From Candidatus Saccharimonadota bacterium (lineage in GTDB: Bacteria; Patescibacteriota; Saccharimonadia; Saccharimonadales; Saccharimonadaceae), in assembly GCA_030537075.1 (NCBI GenBank), contig JAUNOS010000001.1:156079-220078 (forward strand): 64,000 bases of DNA. The letters run 5' to 3'. A program made the position numbers and the translations under genes. A model generated the notes under the pieces. It saw only the letters and a program-made list of their open reading frames with translations. It ran no database searches and was not told where the DNA came from. This document shows positions 52,106 through 61,011 of the stretch, in pieces; the stretch's first letter is position 1, and every line of letters begins with the position of its first letter.

Positions 52106-53707
52106 ATGTCAAATCCAGAGAGAGAGAGTCATTACTCGAGTGATCAGCCACAAGATGCGTTAATCCGACTGGTGACTGGTCAAACATTGCATGACTTGGA
52201 ATCGGTGCGTGATGATGTCGCAGATAAACTGACGACGGCGCAGGCTGTTGCTGAGCAGTTAAAAAGCGGTTCAAGCGAGGAGGTGGTGAAGGCGCTGCGG
52301 GTAATTCTGGCGTCAGGCGACCCGGTGCGTCAGGAATTTCCACAGCTAGAGGCCTTCATTGACCGGGCGCAGCCGACTCATTTGCATGCGCCGTTACTGC
52401 GGGCAGCTTTGATGGCGAATATTCCGGTGTGGCTGCACGGTGAGGCTGGTAGTGGTAAATCGACGACTGCTGAGCGCAGCGCGGATTGGCTAGGGCTGTC
52501 ATTTCGCTCAATTTCGCTCGGGCCTTCTTCATCAAAAGCTGATCTCATGGGGTATCGTGATGGTCACGGTGAGTATCGGGGGACGGGGTTTCGCGAGGTG
52601 TATGAAGACGGCGGTGTGTTTTTGTTTGATGAAATTGACAACGCCCATCCGTCTATTTTGACATTACTGAATGCTGCGATCGCCAATGGTCATGGCGAAT
52701 TTCCGGACGGGCGGGTGGCGCGACACGAAACCACGCGGTTCGTGGCAGCGGCGAATACCATTGGCAAAGGCGCGACCGCCGAATATGTTGGTCGAGCGCC
52801 GATTGATGCAGCGACGATTGACCGCTTTGCGTTTGTTCAGATGAATACCGACCCTGATTTGGAGCAGGCGCTCGTGCTGGGTGGTGATATTGACAGGCAG
52901 TCGCTCGACATTTCTGCTGGTGGCGTGCCGGACAGGCCGGAGTGGTTAGCAGAAGTACGGGCGCACCGCGAGGCGGTCGAAGAACTCGGTATTCGGGCTA
53001 TCATCAGCACACGGGCAGCGCTGTATGGTGCACGACTCAGTGAGCAAGGCGTGGGACTGGACTGGCTGCGCGAGATGTTGCTCTACAAAGGTATGCGTCA
53101 GGAGGAGCGTGAGAAGTTGGCGGAAGCTGCCGCCAAGTTGTGGCCAAAGCATGCGGAGGGCTTGGCGGCGGATACCAAGATATCTTCTGCTGGAGAGGTT
53201 CAGCGCGAAACAGCGTTTCAGCCACCCGTGCTGGACGTGGAGTATATTCAAAAATTAGACCCCTACGGCTTTGCGAGCAAGCTAGACGACGCAATGCATC
53301 GCTTAAACGACGTGATGAAAAGTCTTGTTGACGGCATCGAGCTAAAGGGCGAGCTGGAGAAAAAAAGTACCAAAGCCCTGCTAGCGCTGAGTTGGCGGCT
53401 AGAACAGGAAGGCAGGTATATTCTTACGGGATATGATACAGAGATGGTTCGCCGTGCGAGGAGTAAGGCGGCATCTGTAGATTGGCTCGAGAAATGGTGT
53501 CGTGATTATTTCCACCCGGTTAGACTTGATTGGGAAACAAACGATGATAGCTCGGCGATATGCCGCATGAGGGAGCAACTTGATAGCGCGCAGCTACAAG
53601 GGCTACTCAATGACTTTAGGGATGAATATCAGTTTACGCCTGGGCCGTACACAATGTTGAATTGGCTGGTGAAGACTGGAAGGCTAGAGGATCTCCTGGA
53701 TGCGTAA
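52106..53707 (+). CDS. MoxR-type AAA+ ATPase
   Basis: 533 residues. AAA+ core: Walker A GEAGSGKST (112-120), Walker B GVFLFDEIDNA (170-180), sensor 1 FVAAANT (to Asn217), and an IDRF segment with a possible arginine finger near 240. A helical N-terminal part (1-95) and a C-terminal half of about 210 residues are unassigned. MoxR ATPases act as chaperones with VWA-domain partners; the next gene overlaps by 8 bases and looks VWA-like. TTGAGGTAG precedes the ATG. An (AG)6 tract lies in codons 4-8. Confidence 0.82.
   Translation: MSNPERESHYSSDQPQDALIRLVTGQTLHDLESVRDDVADKLTTAQAVAEQLKSGSSEEVVKALRVILASGDPVRQEFPQLEAFIDRAQPTHLHAPLLRAALMANIPVWLHGEAGSGKSTTAERSADWLGLSFRSISLGPSSSKADLMGYRDGHGEYRGTGFREVYEDGGVFLFDEIDNAHPSILTLLNAAIANGHGEFPDGRVARHETTRFVAAANTIGKGATAEYVGRAPIDAATIDRFAFVQMNTDPDLEQALVLGGDIDRQSLDISAGGVPDRPEWLAEVRAHREAVEELGIRAIISTRAALYGARLSEQGVGLDWLREMLLYKGMRQEEREKLAEAAAKLWPKHAEGLAADTKISSAGEVQRETAFQPPVLDVEYIQKLDPYGFASKLDDAMHRLNDVMKSLVDGIELKGELEKKSTKALLALSWRLEQEGRYILTGYDTEMVRRARSKAASVDWLEKWCRDYFHPVRLDWETNDDSSAICRMREQLDSAQLQGLLNDFRDEYQFTPGPYTMLNWLVKTGRLEDLLDA
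52117..52128 (+). repeat. (AG)6 dinucleotide tract in the MoxR coding start
   Basis: Six AG units at the 5' end of the coding region, in codons 4-8. Gain or loss of one unit would shift the frame near the N-terminus. Together with the (AG)7 tract at 31268 it is the only AG run of this length I noticed. Confidence 0.7.
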
Positions 53708-54575
53708 GCAGTATGTTACGCAAAGTGATGGAGAGGTACATGTGCGCTGGCTTGAGGGTATGGGCGAGGCGATATGGCATATGCAGCATGCCGAGACGCA
53801 GCAGGAGGAGAGCGACATCCTGGGTGCGAGCCTAGTTCGATATGACACTGGCTGGTATGGCACGGCAGATATGGATGAGGCCATAGAGCTTGCGCGATTT
53901 GGCTGGGAGGAGGGGCGTCGTCAACTACTCCGGCAGGCCGGGCGCGTGGCGGTGGATAAACTGGTGGGTAGGCGGCTAACGGTTGACCCGATGCCGTCGT
54001 ATAGTGGTGATGAAGTTGACATCGACAATTTCCTGACGGGCAGGCCAGACCATATGGTGGAGTACCCGCTGCGCTACGACGCCGGCGGCAAACAGGCCAC
54101 GGTCCTGATGAACTGCAGTATGGCGGCTCACGTATCAGCGGAGCGCATCATGCGGCGCGGCGCAGCAGTGCTGGCAGCCATTGAGGCGTTGCGCGCCGAG
54201 GGTTATTCGTTGGGGCTGACAATGACGGAAGCAAGTCGGAATGATCGGAATGACACGACCGTTGAATATCATATCCCGGTGGTGCATCCCGGTGGTTTTT
54301 TGGATATGGATGCGGCGGCGTTTTGCGTGGCACATCCGTCGTTTCTGCGGCGGTTGATCTTTGCGCTGAACGAGCATGAACCGGTCGATTTGAGGAGAGT
54401 GATGGAGTTTTACAGAGCTGGTGGGTATGGCCAGCCGGTGAGGATGGTGTCCGAGCTGCCAGCGCATAGTTTCGTGATAGAGCAGGGCGAAGGGCTGGAT
54501 CTTCGCAGCGACGCAGAGATGCAGCAGTTTGCGCAAGAGGTGGTGGATCGAGCGGTAAAAGCACTTGATAGCTAG
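53700..54575 (+). CDS. VWA-like partner of the MoxR ATPase
   Basis: 291 residues, family not firmly recognised. A helical N-terminal part with MDEAIELARFGWEEGRRQ is followed at about 132 by ATVLMNCSMAAHVS and a long helix, then SLGLTMTEA, resembling the first strands and metal loop of a VWA fold. The MIDAS DxSxS reads Asn138-Cys-Ser140-Met-Ala142, so metal binding is doubtful. It overlaps the ATPase gene by 8 bases. Likely the client or adaptor of that ATPase; inference from MoxR-VWA pairs. Confidence 0.6.
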   Translation: MRKQYVTQSDGEVHVRWLEGMGEAIWHMQHAETQQEESDILGASLVRYDTGWYGTADMDEAIELARFGWEEGRRQLLRQAGRVAVDKLVGRRLTVDPMPSYSGDEVDIDNFLTGRPDHMVEYPLRYDAGGKQATVLMNCSMAAHVSAERIMRRGAAVLAAIEALRAEGYSLGLTMTEASRNDRNDTTVEYHIPVVHPGGFLDMDAAAFCVAHPSFLRRLIFALNEHEPVDLRRVMEFYRAGGYGQPVRMVSELPAHSFVIEQGEGLDLRSDAEMQQFAQEVVDRAVKALDS

Positions 54576-54653
54576 ACTTTTGTTGTAAAATATGCTACAA
54601 TAATAAGGTAAGCAGTAGCGGGATTAACCGTGACGCTGTATAATGAGACACAT

Positions 54654-56879
54654 ATGCCGAAAAAACGAAAGACCACACGCAAAAAAGCTACGCCGAGCGC
54701 ACCACGACATGAAATGCCGACAGGATTTTGGTCGCAGGTGGGCGCGGTGGTGCTGGTGCTTCTCTCGCTCCTGCTCATCGTGGCGTGGTTCGGGCAGGGT
54801 GGTCCGGTGCTGGAGTGGCTGAATAAGACTGCGCTGATGACACTGGGCTATGCCACCTATGTTTTGCCGGTGCTGCTGGTGTATATCGCGGTGGAAATTT
54901 TTCGGGCAGAGGACAATCGCTTGCCCTTGGTGATGAAATTTGCCGCGGTGTTGGAGCTGGTATGGCTGAGCGGGCTGTTTGGCCTGCTGAAGACAGCTGA
55001 GCGTCCAGAGACGGGTGGCTTCATCGGTGAGACGGCAAATAAGGCGATGCTGGCCATGGTGGATACGGGCGTGGCGGCCTTGATATATGTGCTACTCATT
55101 ATCATCACAGCGCTGTTTATCACGCGGACGTCGCCGTTTGCGGTTATCAAGAAGCTGTGGGAGATGACACGGCGTGATACGACTGAAGAGGCTCAGAATA
55201 CTGCGGTGATGAAGAAGGTGGCGGCAGCCGAGCTAAAGCCAAAGCAGGCGAGCGATATCAAGCTGAACGCTGGGGTGCCGACACTCGACGCTGAAAAGCC
55301 AGAGAAAGAAAAGAAAGCCTCGCCGCTCAGTTCGCTGAAAAATAGCGTCAAGCCGGATAAGGTCGCCGAAGAGCAGACGGCTCTAGTGGCGGCACATGAC
55401 CCGAATTGGCAGGCGCCGAGCCTGGACCTTTTGGAAAAGAAGCAGAACCCAGCTGATGCGGGTGATATTCGTCAAAATGCCCAGATTATCCACGATACAC
55501 TGGCGGAGTTTAATATCAATGTGGAGATGGAAGACGCCAACATTGGGCCGAAGGTGACGCAGTATACGCTGCGGCCACCGAGCGGGGTGAAATTGACGCG
55601 TATCACGGCGCTGGAGACCAATATCGCGCTGAATTTGGCGGCGCAGAGCCTGCGTATCGAGGCGCCAATTCCGGGGCAAAAAGCGGTCGGTATCGAGGTG
55701 CCGAACCGTCGAGCGGCAGATGTGCGGTTGTTCGGCGTGCTGGACTCGAAGCAGTGGAAGTCGTCCCGCGAGCCGTTGAGTTTCGCAGTAGGAAAAGATA
55801 TCTCTGGCGATGCCGTGGTTGGTGAGCTGAATAAGATGCCGCACTTGCTTATCGCCGGCCAGACGGGGTCGGGTAAGTCGGTGATGATTAACACCTTATT
55901 GACGAGCTTGCTCTACCGTAACAGTCCGAGCGACATGAAGCTGATACTGGTCGATCCAAAGCAGGTGGAAATGGCGCCGTATGAGGACATTCCGCATCTG
56001 CTGACCCCCGTTATTACTGAGCCGGAAAAAACTATCTCGGCGCTGAAATGGGCGGTCAATGAAATGGAGCGGCGCTATAGTCTGCTGGCGACTGAGAAGA
56101 TTCGTGATATTAAGACGTACAATCAGCGTATCGCTGCCAAGGCGAAAAAGATTCCGGTGCAAGACGAGGACGGATTTATTCAGCAGCATGAGGATGGTGC
56201 CATGCCGTACATCGTCATCGTCATCGATGAGTTGGCGGACCTGATGATGGTAGCGGCGCGCGACGTTGAGGCGCTCATCGTGCGGTTGGCGCAAAAGGCG
56301 CGCGCTGTGGGTATTCATCTGGTGCTGGCGACGCAGCGGCCAAGTGTGGATGTTATCACCGGGCTGATCAAGGCGAATATTCCGGCGCGTATCGGTTTTA
56401 CCGTGGCTAGCCAGGTAGATTCGCGAACTATTTTGGATCAGATTGGTGCGGAAAAGCTGCTTGGCCAGGGTGATATGCTGATGTATACCCCGAGCATGAG
56501 TAAGCCAAAGCGTATCCAGGGTGCGTGGGTGACCGACGAAGAAGTGAATAAGATTACTGATCATTTGCGTATGCAGTCGGCGCCGCAGTACAACGACGAA
56601 GTGGTGGCGCAGCCAGTGCAGCTGAATGGCAAGGGCGGCGTGGTGGTGAACCTCGAGGGTGGTGATGGCGACGATATGTTCAAGGACGCCGTGCGGGTAG
56701 TACTGGAAAGCCGGCGCGCCTCAACCAGCTTGCTGCAAATGCGGCTAAAAATCGGTTATGGCCGGGCGGCGCGCATCATCGCAGAGATGGAGGAGCGGGG
56801 TATCATCGGCCCAGCCAATGGTTCGAAGCCGCGGGAGGTGCTGATCTCGAGTTTGGATGAGCTCGGGGATGAGTTGTAG
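54654..56879 (+). CDS. ftsK: DNA translocase FtsK
   Basis: 741-residue septal DNA pump. Four membrane segments (about 28-48, 58-82, 92-112, 133-157), a charged linker, then the motor: alpha/beta start with FNINVEMEDANIGPKV, Walker A IAGQTGSGKSV (about 402-410), Walker B IVIVIDELADLM (about 520), and ATQRPSVDVITG. The C-terminal gamma winged helix (ASTSLLQMRLKIGYGRAARI) binds orienting DNA sites. ATG 54654 is chosen because a TATAAT (54639-54644) ends 9 nt upstream and inside the longer frame. Confidence 0.97.
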   Translation: MPKKRKTTRKKATPSAPRHEMPTGFWSQVGAVVLVLLSLLLIVAWFGQGGPVLEWLNKTALMTLGYATYVLPVLLVYIAVEIFRAEDNRLPLVMKFAAVLELVWLSGLFGLLKTAERPETGGFIGETANKAMLAMVDTGVAALIYVLLIIITALFITRTSPFAVIKKLWEMTRRDTTEEAQNTAVMKKVAAAELKPKQASDIKLNAGVPTLDAEKPEKEKKASPLSSLKNSVKPDKVAEEQTALVAAHDPNWQAPSLDLLEKKQNPADAGDIRQNAQIIHDTLAEFNINVEMEDANIGPKVTQYTLRPPSGVKLTRITALETNIALNLAAQSLRIEAPIPGQKAVGIEVPNRRAADVRLFGVLDSKQWKSSREPLSFAVGKDISGDAVVGELNKMPHLLIAGQTGSGKSVMINTLLTSLLYRNSPSDMKLILVDPKQVEMAPYEDIPHLLTPVITEPEKTISALKWAVNEMERRYSLLATEKIRDIKTYNQRIAAKAKKIPVQDEDGFIQQHEDGAMPYIVIVIDELADLMMVAARDVEALIVRLAQKARAVGIHLVLATQRPSVDVITGLIKANIPARIGFTVASQVDSRTILDQIGAEKLLGQGDMLMYTPSMSKPKRIQGAWVTDEEVNKITDHLRMQSAPQYNDEVVAQPVQLNGKGGVVVNLEGGDGDDMFKDAVRVVLESRRASTSLLQMRLKIGYGRAARIIAEMEERGIIGPANGSKPREVLISSLDELGDEL

Positions 56880-56891
56880 CGTTGCCGGCCA

Positions 56892-56934
56892 TTGACTTTT
56901 TAGGCGATATGTGCTATATTAAATACATAAGCAC
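56892..56934 (+). promoter_or_regulatory. promoter with imperfect palindrome
   Basis: -35 TTGACT (56892-56897), 17-base spacer, -10 TATATT (56915-56920). GTGCTAT...ATAAGCAC (56911-56934) forms an imperfect 24-base palindrome over the -10 and start of transcription, a plausible operator. Confidence 0.65.
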
Positions 56935-56951
56935 ATAAAACAGGGTAATTC

Positions 56952-58559
56952 ATGCCAAAAACAAAAACGCCAGAACAATTTATCGCTCAGTCGCCAATCG
57001 GTGAACGGCTTTTAAAGGAAGTACTGCACAGGCACCTCGCAGAAGGTGCCCTGCGCTTAGTTGCTATTAATGGCGAAGTGCAGCCGCTTCGCAAGCTGGG
57101 GAACAATGAGGCGAAAGTTGCTGGGGTGCTAGAGAGTGGCTATTTTGGTATTCTACATAGCAACCCTAATTTTATTGAAGCCGATATAGCAGATCTTCTT
57201 ATTGATGGGAAAAAGGTCCCCGACTCTTATTTCCAGTTGCAACAGCGTATCGCCAGGGAGCGCGGATATGGCGAGATTGCATTCACTGAAGACGCTAAAG
57301 ATGAAGCGATTGTAAGGCTGCGGAATGATCAGGCCGAGAGTCTGACCGAATGGGCCGATTATTTACGTAGCGAGGAGAATGGTCACGTTTATCCCGATTG
57401 GTTTAAGGTGTATGCCTGGGAGTCGCTTAAGAAAATGGGCGATTTTGATAAAGAAAAGGGTGAATTTAAAAAACGCACAAAATCAACAGCCGCGCCGTGG
57501 CCGGAGTTGAATGCCGAGGCGCTGGCGTATGTGTATGATGCGATTGACACTGGAGTGCTTCAGGGTGTCGCCTCTGGCAGTGATCAGCTCAATAAGCTTC
57601 TCGGGACGGGTAATTTTGCAAAACTATACGCCCATGCGATCAAGGAAGCCGGTGTTGGCGGCTCACCTGAGCTGCGCGAGATAACAAAGGGTTCATGGGT
57701 AAAGTATGATCAGATTGAGGGAAAATACGCCCCCGACTATACGGTGGTTGACGGTGAATATACTGACGATAAGTTTGTTGATAATCCTACGGTAATTGCG
57801 CTGACTGATTCATTGCGTGGCATGGGCACGGGCTGGTGTACAGCAGGAACGCGAACGGCGGCGCATCAATTATCGATGGGCGACTTTTATGTATATTATA
57901 CCCAGGATGAAGAGGGTGAAGATAAAATTCCGCGCATCGCAATCCGCATGGAGAATGGTGTTGTTGCTGAAGTTCGTGGTATCGAGCCAGACCAAGAAGT
58001 AGAGCCTGCCATGCTCGATATAGTTGCCAAGAAACTAAAGACGCTCCCGGGGGGTGATGAATACTACAAAAAAGTTGCTGATATGAAATGGCTTACTTTG
58101 CTGTATGATCGACACGCTAAAGGCGAACAGTTTATGCTGTCTGCGCAGGAATTGGTAAAGCTCTATGAACTAGAGAAGCCGCTGCAGGGTTTCGGATGGG
58201 GCAGTGATCCCAGGGTTGATGAGATTCTGAGGGGTAGACCTCTGAAAGATGATCTTACGACGATATTTACAGATGAACGATACAAGGTTTGGGCCGGCGA
58301 CCTCGACCTCAGCAGCCTCACTACCGCCGAAGGCCTAACGCTCCCTGAGGCAGTCGGTGTCAATCTCTATCTCGACAGGCTCACTACCGCCGAAGGCCTA
58401 ACGCTCCCTGAGGCAGTCGGTGGCCACCTCGACCTCCGTAACCTCACTACCGCCGAAGGCCTGGAGCTCCCTGAGGCAGTTGGCGACGAGGTGTATCTAC
58501 CTCGTCATCTGGAGGGTCTAATCACCATACGGGACGGTATGCGGGTATACTGGATGTAG
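56952..58559 (+). CDS. WC-motif protein with C-terminal leucine-rich repeats
   Basis: 535 residues, cytoplasmic (no signal). The middle has GTGWCTAGTRTAAHQL, then GDFYVYYTQDEE, IPRIAIRMENGVVAEVRG, a Trp-Cys pattern that I associate loosely with PcfJ-like proteins; its function is unknown. Residues about 456-515 are three near-identical 21-residue leucine repeats (LTTAEGLTLPEAVG plus a variable LDL part), encoded by a 63-base tandem repeat. Repeat number could change by recombination. Has its own promoter; no partner gene. Confidence 0.6.
   Translation: MPKTKTPEQFIAQSPIGERLLKEVLHRHLAEGALRLVAINGEVQPLRKLGNNEAKVAGVLESGYFGILHSNPNFIEADIADLLIDGKKVPDSYFQLQQRIARERGYGEIAFTEDAKDEAIVRLRNDQAESLTEWADYLRSEENGHVYPDWFKVYAWESLKKMGDFDKEKGEFKKRTKSTAAPWPELNAEALAYVYDAIDTGVLQGVASGSDQLNKLLGTGNFAKLYAHAIKEAGVGGSPELREITKGSWVKYDQIEGKYAPDYTVVDGEYTDDKFVDNPTVIALTDSLRGMGTGWCTAGTRTAAHQLSMGDFYVYYTQDEEGEDKIPRIAIRMENGVVAEVRGIEPDQEVEPAMLDIVAKKLKTLPGGDEYYKKVADMKWLTLLYDRHAKGEQFMLSAQELVKLYELEKPLQGFGWGSDPRVDEILRGRPLKDDLTTIFTDERYKVWAGDLDLSSLTTAEGLTLPEAVGVNLYLDRLTTAEGLTLPEAVGGHLDLRNLTTAEGLELPEAVGDEVYLPRHLEGLITIRDGMRVYWM
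58317..58490 (+). repeat. 63-bp tandem repeat (about 2.8 copies)
   Basis: Units start at 58317, 58380 and 58443, each beginning CTCACTACCGCCGAAGGCCT. Two units share a 42-base core without change; the third is diverged. Each encodes one leucine-rich repeat of 21 residues. Confidence 0.9.
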
Positions 58560-58594
58560 GGGCTATCGGTAATCTAAAAGATGCTTGGGCTGCA

Positions 58595-58693
58595 TTGCAA
58601 AAACCCTCCAAGAAGTGTATAATTGTGATCAATACCAACCTAAGCTTATGTGAAACAGCATAAGCATCCGCATGGATTCCAAAGGAGGAACGC
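58595..58693 (+). promoter_or_regulatory. rpsF promoter and leader
   Basis: -35 TTGCAA (58595-58600), 17-base spacer, -10 TATAAT (58618-58623). The leader contains hairpin GCTTATG/CATAAGC (58644-58665) and a small ATCC-GCAT-GGAT stem exposing CCG, then AAAGGAGG before rpsF. A CCG-bearing hairpin is the known S6:S18 regulatory element; a match here is tentative. Confidence 0.6.
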
Positions 58694-59062
58694 ATGAACG
58701 AATACGAACTGACCGTTCTGATTCACCCGGATTTGGAGACAAATCTGGAGGCGGCGCTGGACAAGGTGCGCTCGCTGATCACCACGAATGGGGGTGAGAT
58801 TAGTAAAGAAGATAACTGGGGCAAGAAAAAGCTGGCGTATGCCATCCGCCGCGAAGAGTTTGCGGTGTATGTGTGCTTTGACATCAAGTTGCCAGGTGAG
58901 GCAGCGCTCAAGGTTTCAAATACTTTGAATATCACCGATGAAGTGCTGCGCTACTTGCTGGTGAAGACTGACGAGAAGACGCGCCAGGCGCTGGCCGAGC
59001 AGCATGAGCGCGAAGCGAAGGCGGCTGCTGAGGCTGCTGAAAAGGGTGACGGCGAGGCGTAA
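58694..59062 (+). CDS. rpsF: ribosomal protein S6
   Basis: 122-residue 30S protein that pairs with S18. It opens NEYELTVLIHPDLE and has WGKKKLAYAIRREEFAVYV and LNITDEVLRYLLVK, all canonical bS6. The C-terminus adds about 25 Ala/Glu/Lys residues. First gene of the rpsF-ssb-rpsR operon, an order conserved across bacteria. Confidence 0.96.
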   Translation: MNEYELTVLIHPDLETNLEAALDKVRSLITTNGGEISKEDNWGKKKLAYAIRREEFAVYVCFDIKLPGEAALKVSNTLNITDEVLRYLLVKTDEKTRQALAEQHEREAKAAAEAAEKGDGEA

Positions 59063-59100
59063 ATCGCCCACGTGATAACGAAATAAAGGAGGGTAACACC

Positions 59101-59517
59101 ATGGCACGAAGTATCAACCAAGTCATTTTGATGGGACGACTTACTCGTGATCCAGAGCAGCGCACGACAACGTCTGGTAAGACGGTCGTCAGCTTTAGTC
59201 TGGCGGTTGACCGCGCAGGGCAAGATGATCAGGCGGACTTTTTCGACATTACCGCCTGGGATAAGCTGGGTGAGCTGGTGGTGAAATATTTGGCGAAGGG
59301 GCGCCGGGTGCTGGTGCAGGGTCGTCTGCGGCAGGATAGCTGGGATGACAAGGAGACGGGCAAGAAGCGGTCGCGTGTCGAAGTGACGGCGAGCGATGTG
59401 ACCTTCCTGGACGGTCCGAGCGACGGTGCTGGGACTGGTACTGCACCAACCACAAAGCAAGAAGAGGTCGTGGTGGCTGATGATAAGCCGATTGACCTGA
59501 GTGAAATTCCATTCTAA
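59101..59517 (+). CDS. ssb: single-stranded DNA-binding protein
   Basis: 138-residue OB-fold tetramer former protecting single-stranded DNA. NQVILMGRLTRDPEQR, VVSFSLAVDR, ITAWDKLGELVVKYLAKG and VLVQGRL mark the OB fold; a short disordered linker leads to the acidic tip IDLSEIPF, which docks repair and replication proteins. AAAGGAGGG precedes the ATG. Between rpsF and rpsR as usual. Confidence 0.97.
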   Translation: MARSINQVILMGRLTRDPEQRTTTSGKTVVSFSLAVDRAGQDDQADFFDITAWDKLGELVVKYLAKGRRVLVQGRLRQDSWDDKETGKKRSRVEVTASDVTFLDGPSDGAGTGTAPTTKQEEVVVADDKPIDLSEIPF

Positions 59518-59529
59518 GAAGGAGAAGAG

Positions 59530-59727
59530 ATGGCAAAGAAGATGAAGAACACACCAACGGTGTTTGATTATAAAGATGTGAAGCTGCTGCAGCGCTATGT
59601 GAATGCGTATGGGCAGATTGAGCCAATCGCCAAGACTGGCCTCAGCGTGAAGCAGCAGCGCAGCCTGGCGGTAGCTATCAAGCGGGCACGTCATTTGGCG
59701 CTGATGCCATTTGTGGCACAGGGGTAG
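59530..59727 (+). CDS. rpsR: ribosomal protein S18, cysteine-free
   Basis: 65-residue partner of S6 in the 30S platform. [20 protein letters not shown] and [25 protein letters not shown] are typical bS18. The N-terminal part, [10 protein letters not shown], lacks the cysteine seen in many S18 proteins, so no zinc is expected. AAGGAG precedes the ATG. The L9 gene, which often follows, is absent here; loss of L9 is reported for several CPR lineages. Confidence 0.96.
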   Translation: MAKKMKNTPTVFDYKDVKLLQRYVNAYGQIEPIAKTGLSVKQQRSLAVAIKRARHLALMPFVAQG

Positions 59728-59733
59728 GCCCTG

Positions 59734-61011
59734 GTGTCGTTGACGACGCCGTTTTCGCTTGCTGAGGTGCAGGCGATACATCAGCAGTACCCGACGCCGT
59801 TTCATCTTTATGACGAGGCGCGTATGAGGCAACGAGCACGGTACCTTCAGGTGACGATGGCGTCAGCTGGGGTGCCGGGCTTTCGTAATTATTTCGCGGT
59901 CAAGGCACTGCCAAACCCAGTCGTGGTAGGACTGCTCGCTGAAGAGGGTATGGGGGTTGACTGTAGCAGCATGGCAGAGCTGGCCATCGCTGAAATGTGT
60001 GGCCTGAGGGGTGATGACATCATGTTCACCAGTAACAATACGACTGATGAGGAATTTGCTTATGCGGCAAGCCTCGGGGCCATCATCAATTTTGACGATG
60101 TGAGCCTGGTACGCAAGTATCTGGCGCGTCATGGTGCGCCGCGAGTGGCCTGCTGCCGGTTCAATCCAGGCGACCTAGAGTTTGGTGGGGTGAACGAGGA
60201 GCTGATCGGTTCGCCGCGTGAAGCCAAGTATGGCATGCCGTTAGAGGATATACTGGAGTCATACCGATTATTGAAGGAGGCGGGCGTGACACAGTTTGGA
60301 CTGCATACCATGCTATTGTCGAACGAGCTTGATTTTCATAAGCATCAACTTATCGCCGAGAAGCTGTTCGCGGCAGCTCGTCGAGTGGCTAGTGAAGTTG
60401 GCATATCGTTTCAATTTATCAACCTGGGTGGCGGTATCGGGGTGCCATATCGACCGAGTGAACAGGCATTTGAGCTAGAATCATTCGCTGCGATATTATC
60501 AAAAATATATCATGAGGCGGGTTTAGAAAATATCGGCGCGCCGGCCATTGTGATGGAAAATGGACGATACGCGACGGCCGAGGCGGGCTGGTTGGTGACG
60601 AAAGTGATCAATGAAAAGCGCACTCATAAACAGTATGTCGGCGTTGATGCATCGATGAGTGACTTGATGAGGCCAGGCATGTACCGGGCATATCATCATA
60701 TAAGCGTGCTAGGGAAGGAGGATCAACCGGCGGAGTTAACGGTTGATGTGGTCGGCAGCTTGTGTGAAAATAATGATAAGTTTGCGATCGATCGGGCGCT
60801 GCCAGCCATCGCTGAAGGTGACCTGTTAGTGATCCATACGACAGGTGCGCATGGGCAGTCGATGGGCTTTCAGTACAATGGGCGATTGCGTCATGCTGAA
60901 TTATTGCGTCGCAGTGACGGGTCAGTGGATATGATTCGGCGGGCGGAAACGCTGGATGATTATTTTGCAACACTAACAACGAAGGGAGTATATCATGTAC
61001 CAACCAACTGA
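59734..61011 (+). CDS. lysA: diaminopimelate decarboxylase-like PLP enzyme
   Basis: 425-residue fold-III PLP decarboxylase. PLP Lys57 lies in YFAVKALPNP; INLGGGIGVPY binds phosphate; ENGRYATAEAG, VDASMSDLMRPGMY and GSLCENNDKFA (Cys from the dimer mate) follow LysA. LysA turns meso-diaminopimelate into lysine; ornithine or another substrate is possible because the segment that normally reads HIGS is LLSNE. No other lysine genes are nearby. The start GTG 59734 lies 6 bases after the rpsR stop. Overlaps efp by 17 bases. Confidence 0.85.
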   Translation: MSLTTPFSLAEVQAIHQQYPTPFHLYDEARMRQRARYLQVTMASAGVPGFRNYFAVKALPNPVVVGLLAEEGMGVDCSSMAELAIAEMCGLRGDDIMFTSNNTTDEEFAYAASLGAIINFDDVSLVRKYLARHGAPRVACCRFNPGDLEFGGVNEELIGSPREAKYGMPLEDILESYRLLKEAGVTQFGLHTMLLSNELDFHKHQLIAEKLFAAARRVASEVGISFQFINLGGGIGVPYRPSEQAFELESFAAILSKIYHEAGLENIGAPAIVMENGRYATAEAGWLVTKVINEKRTHKQYVGVDASMSDLMRPGMYRAYHHISVLGKEDQPAELTVDVVGSLCENNDKFAIDRALPAIAEGDLLVIHTTGAHGQSMGFQYNGRLRHAELLRRSDGSVDMIRRAETLDDYFATLTTKGVYHVPTN

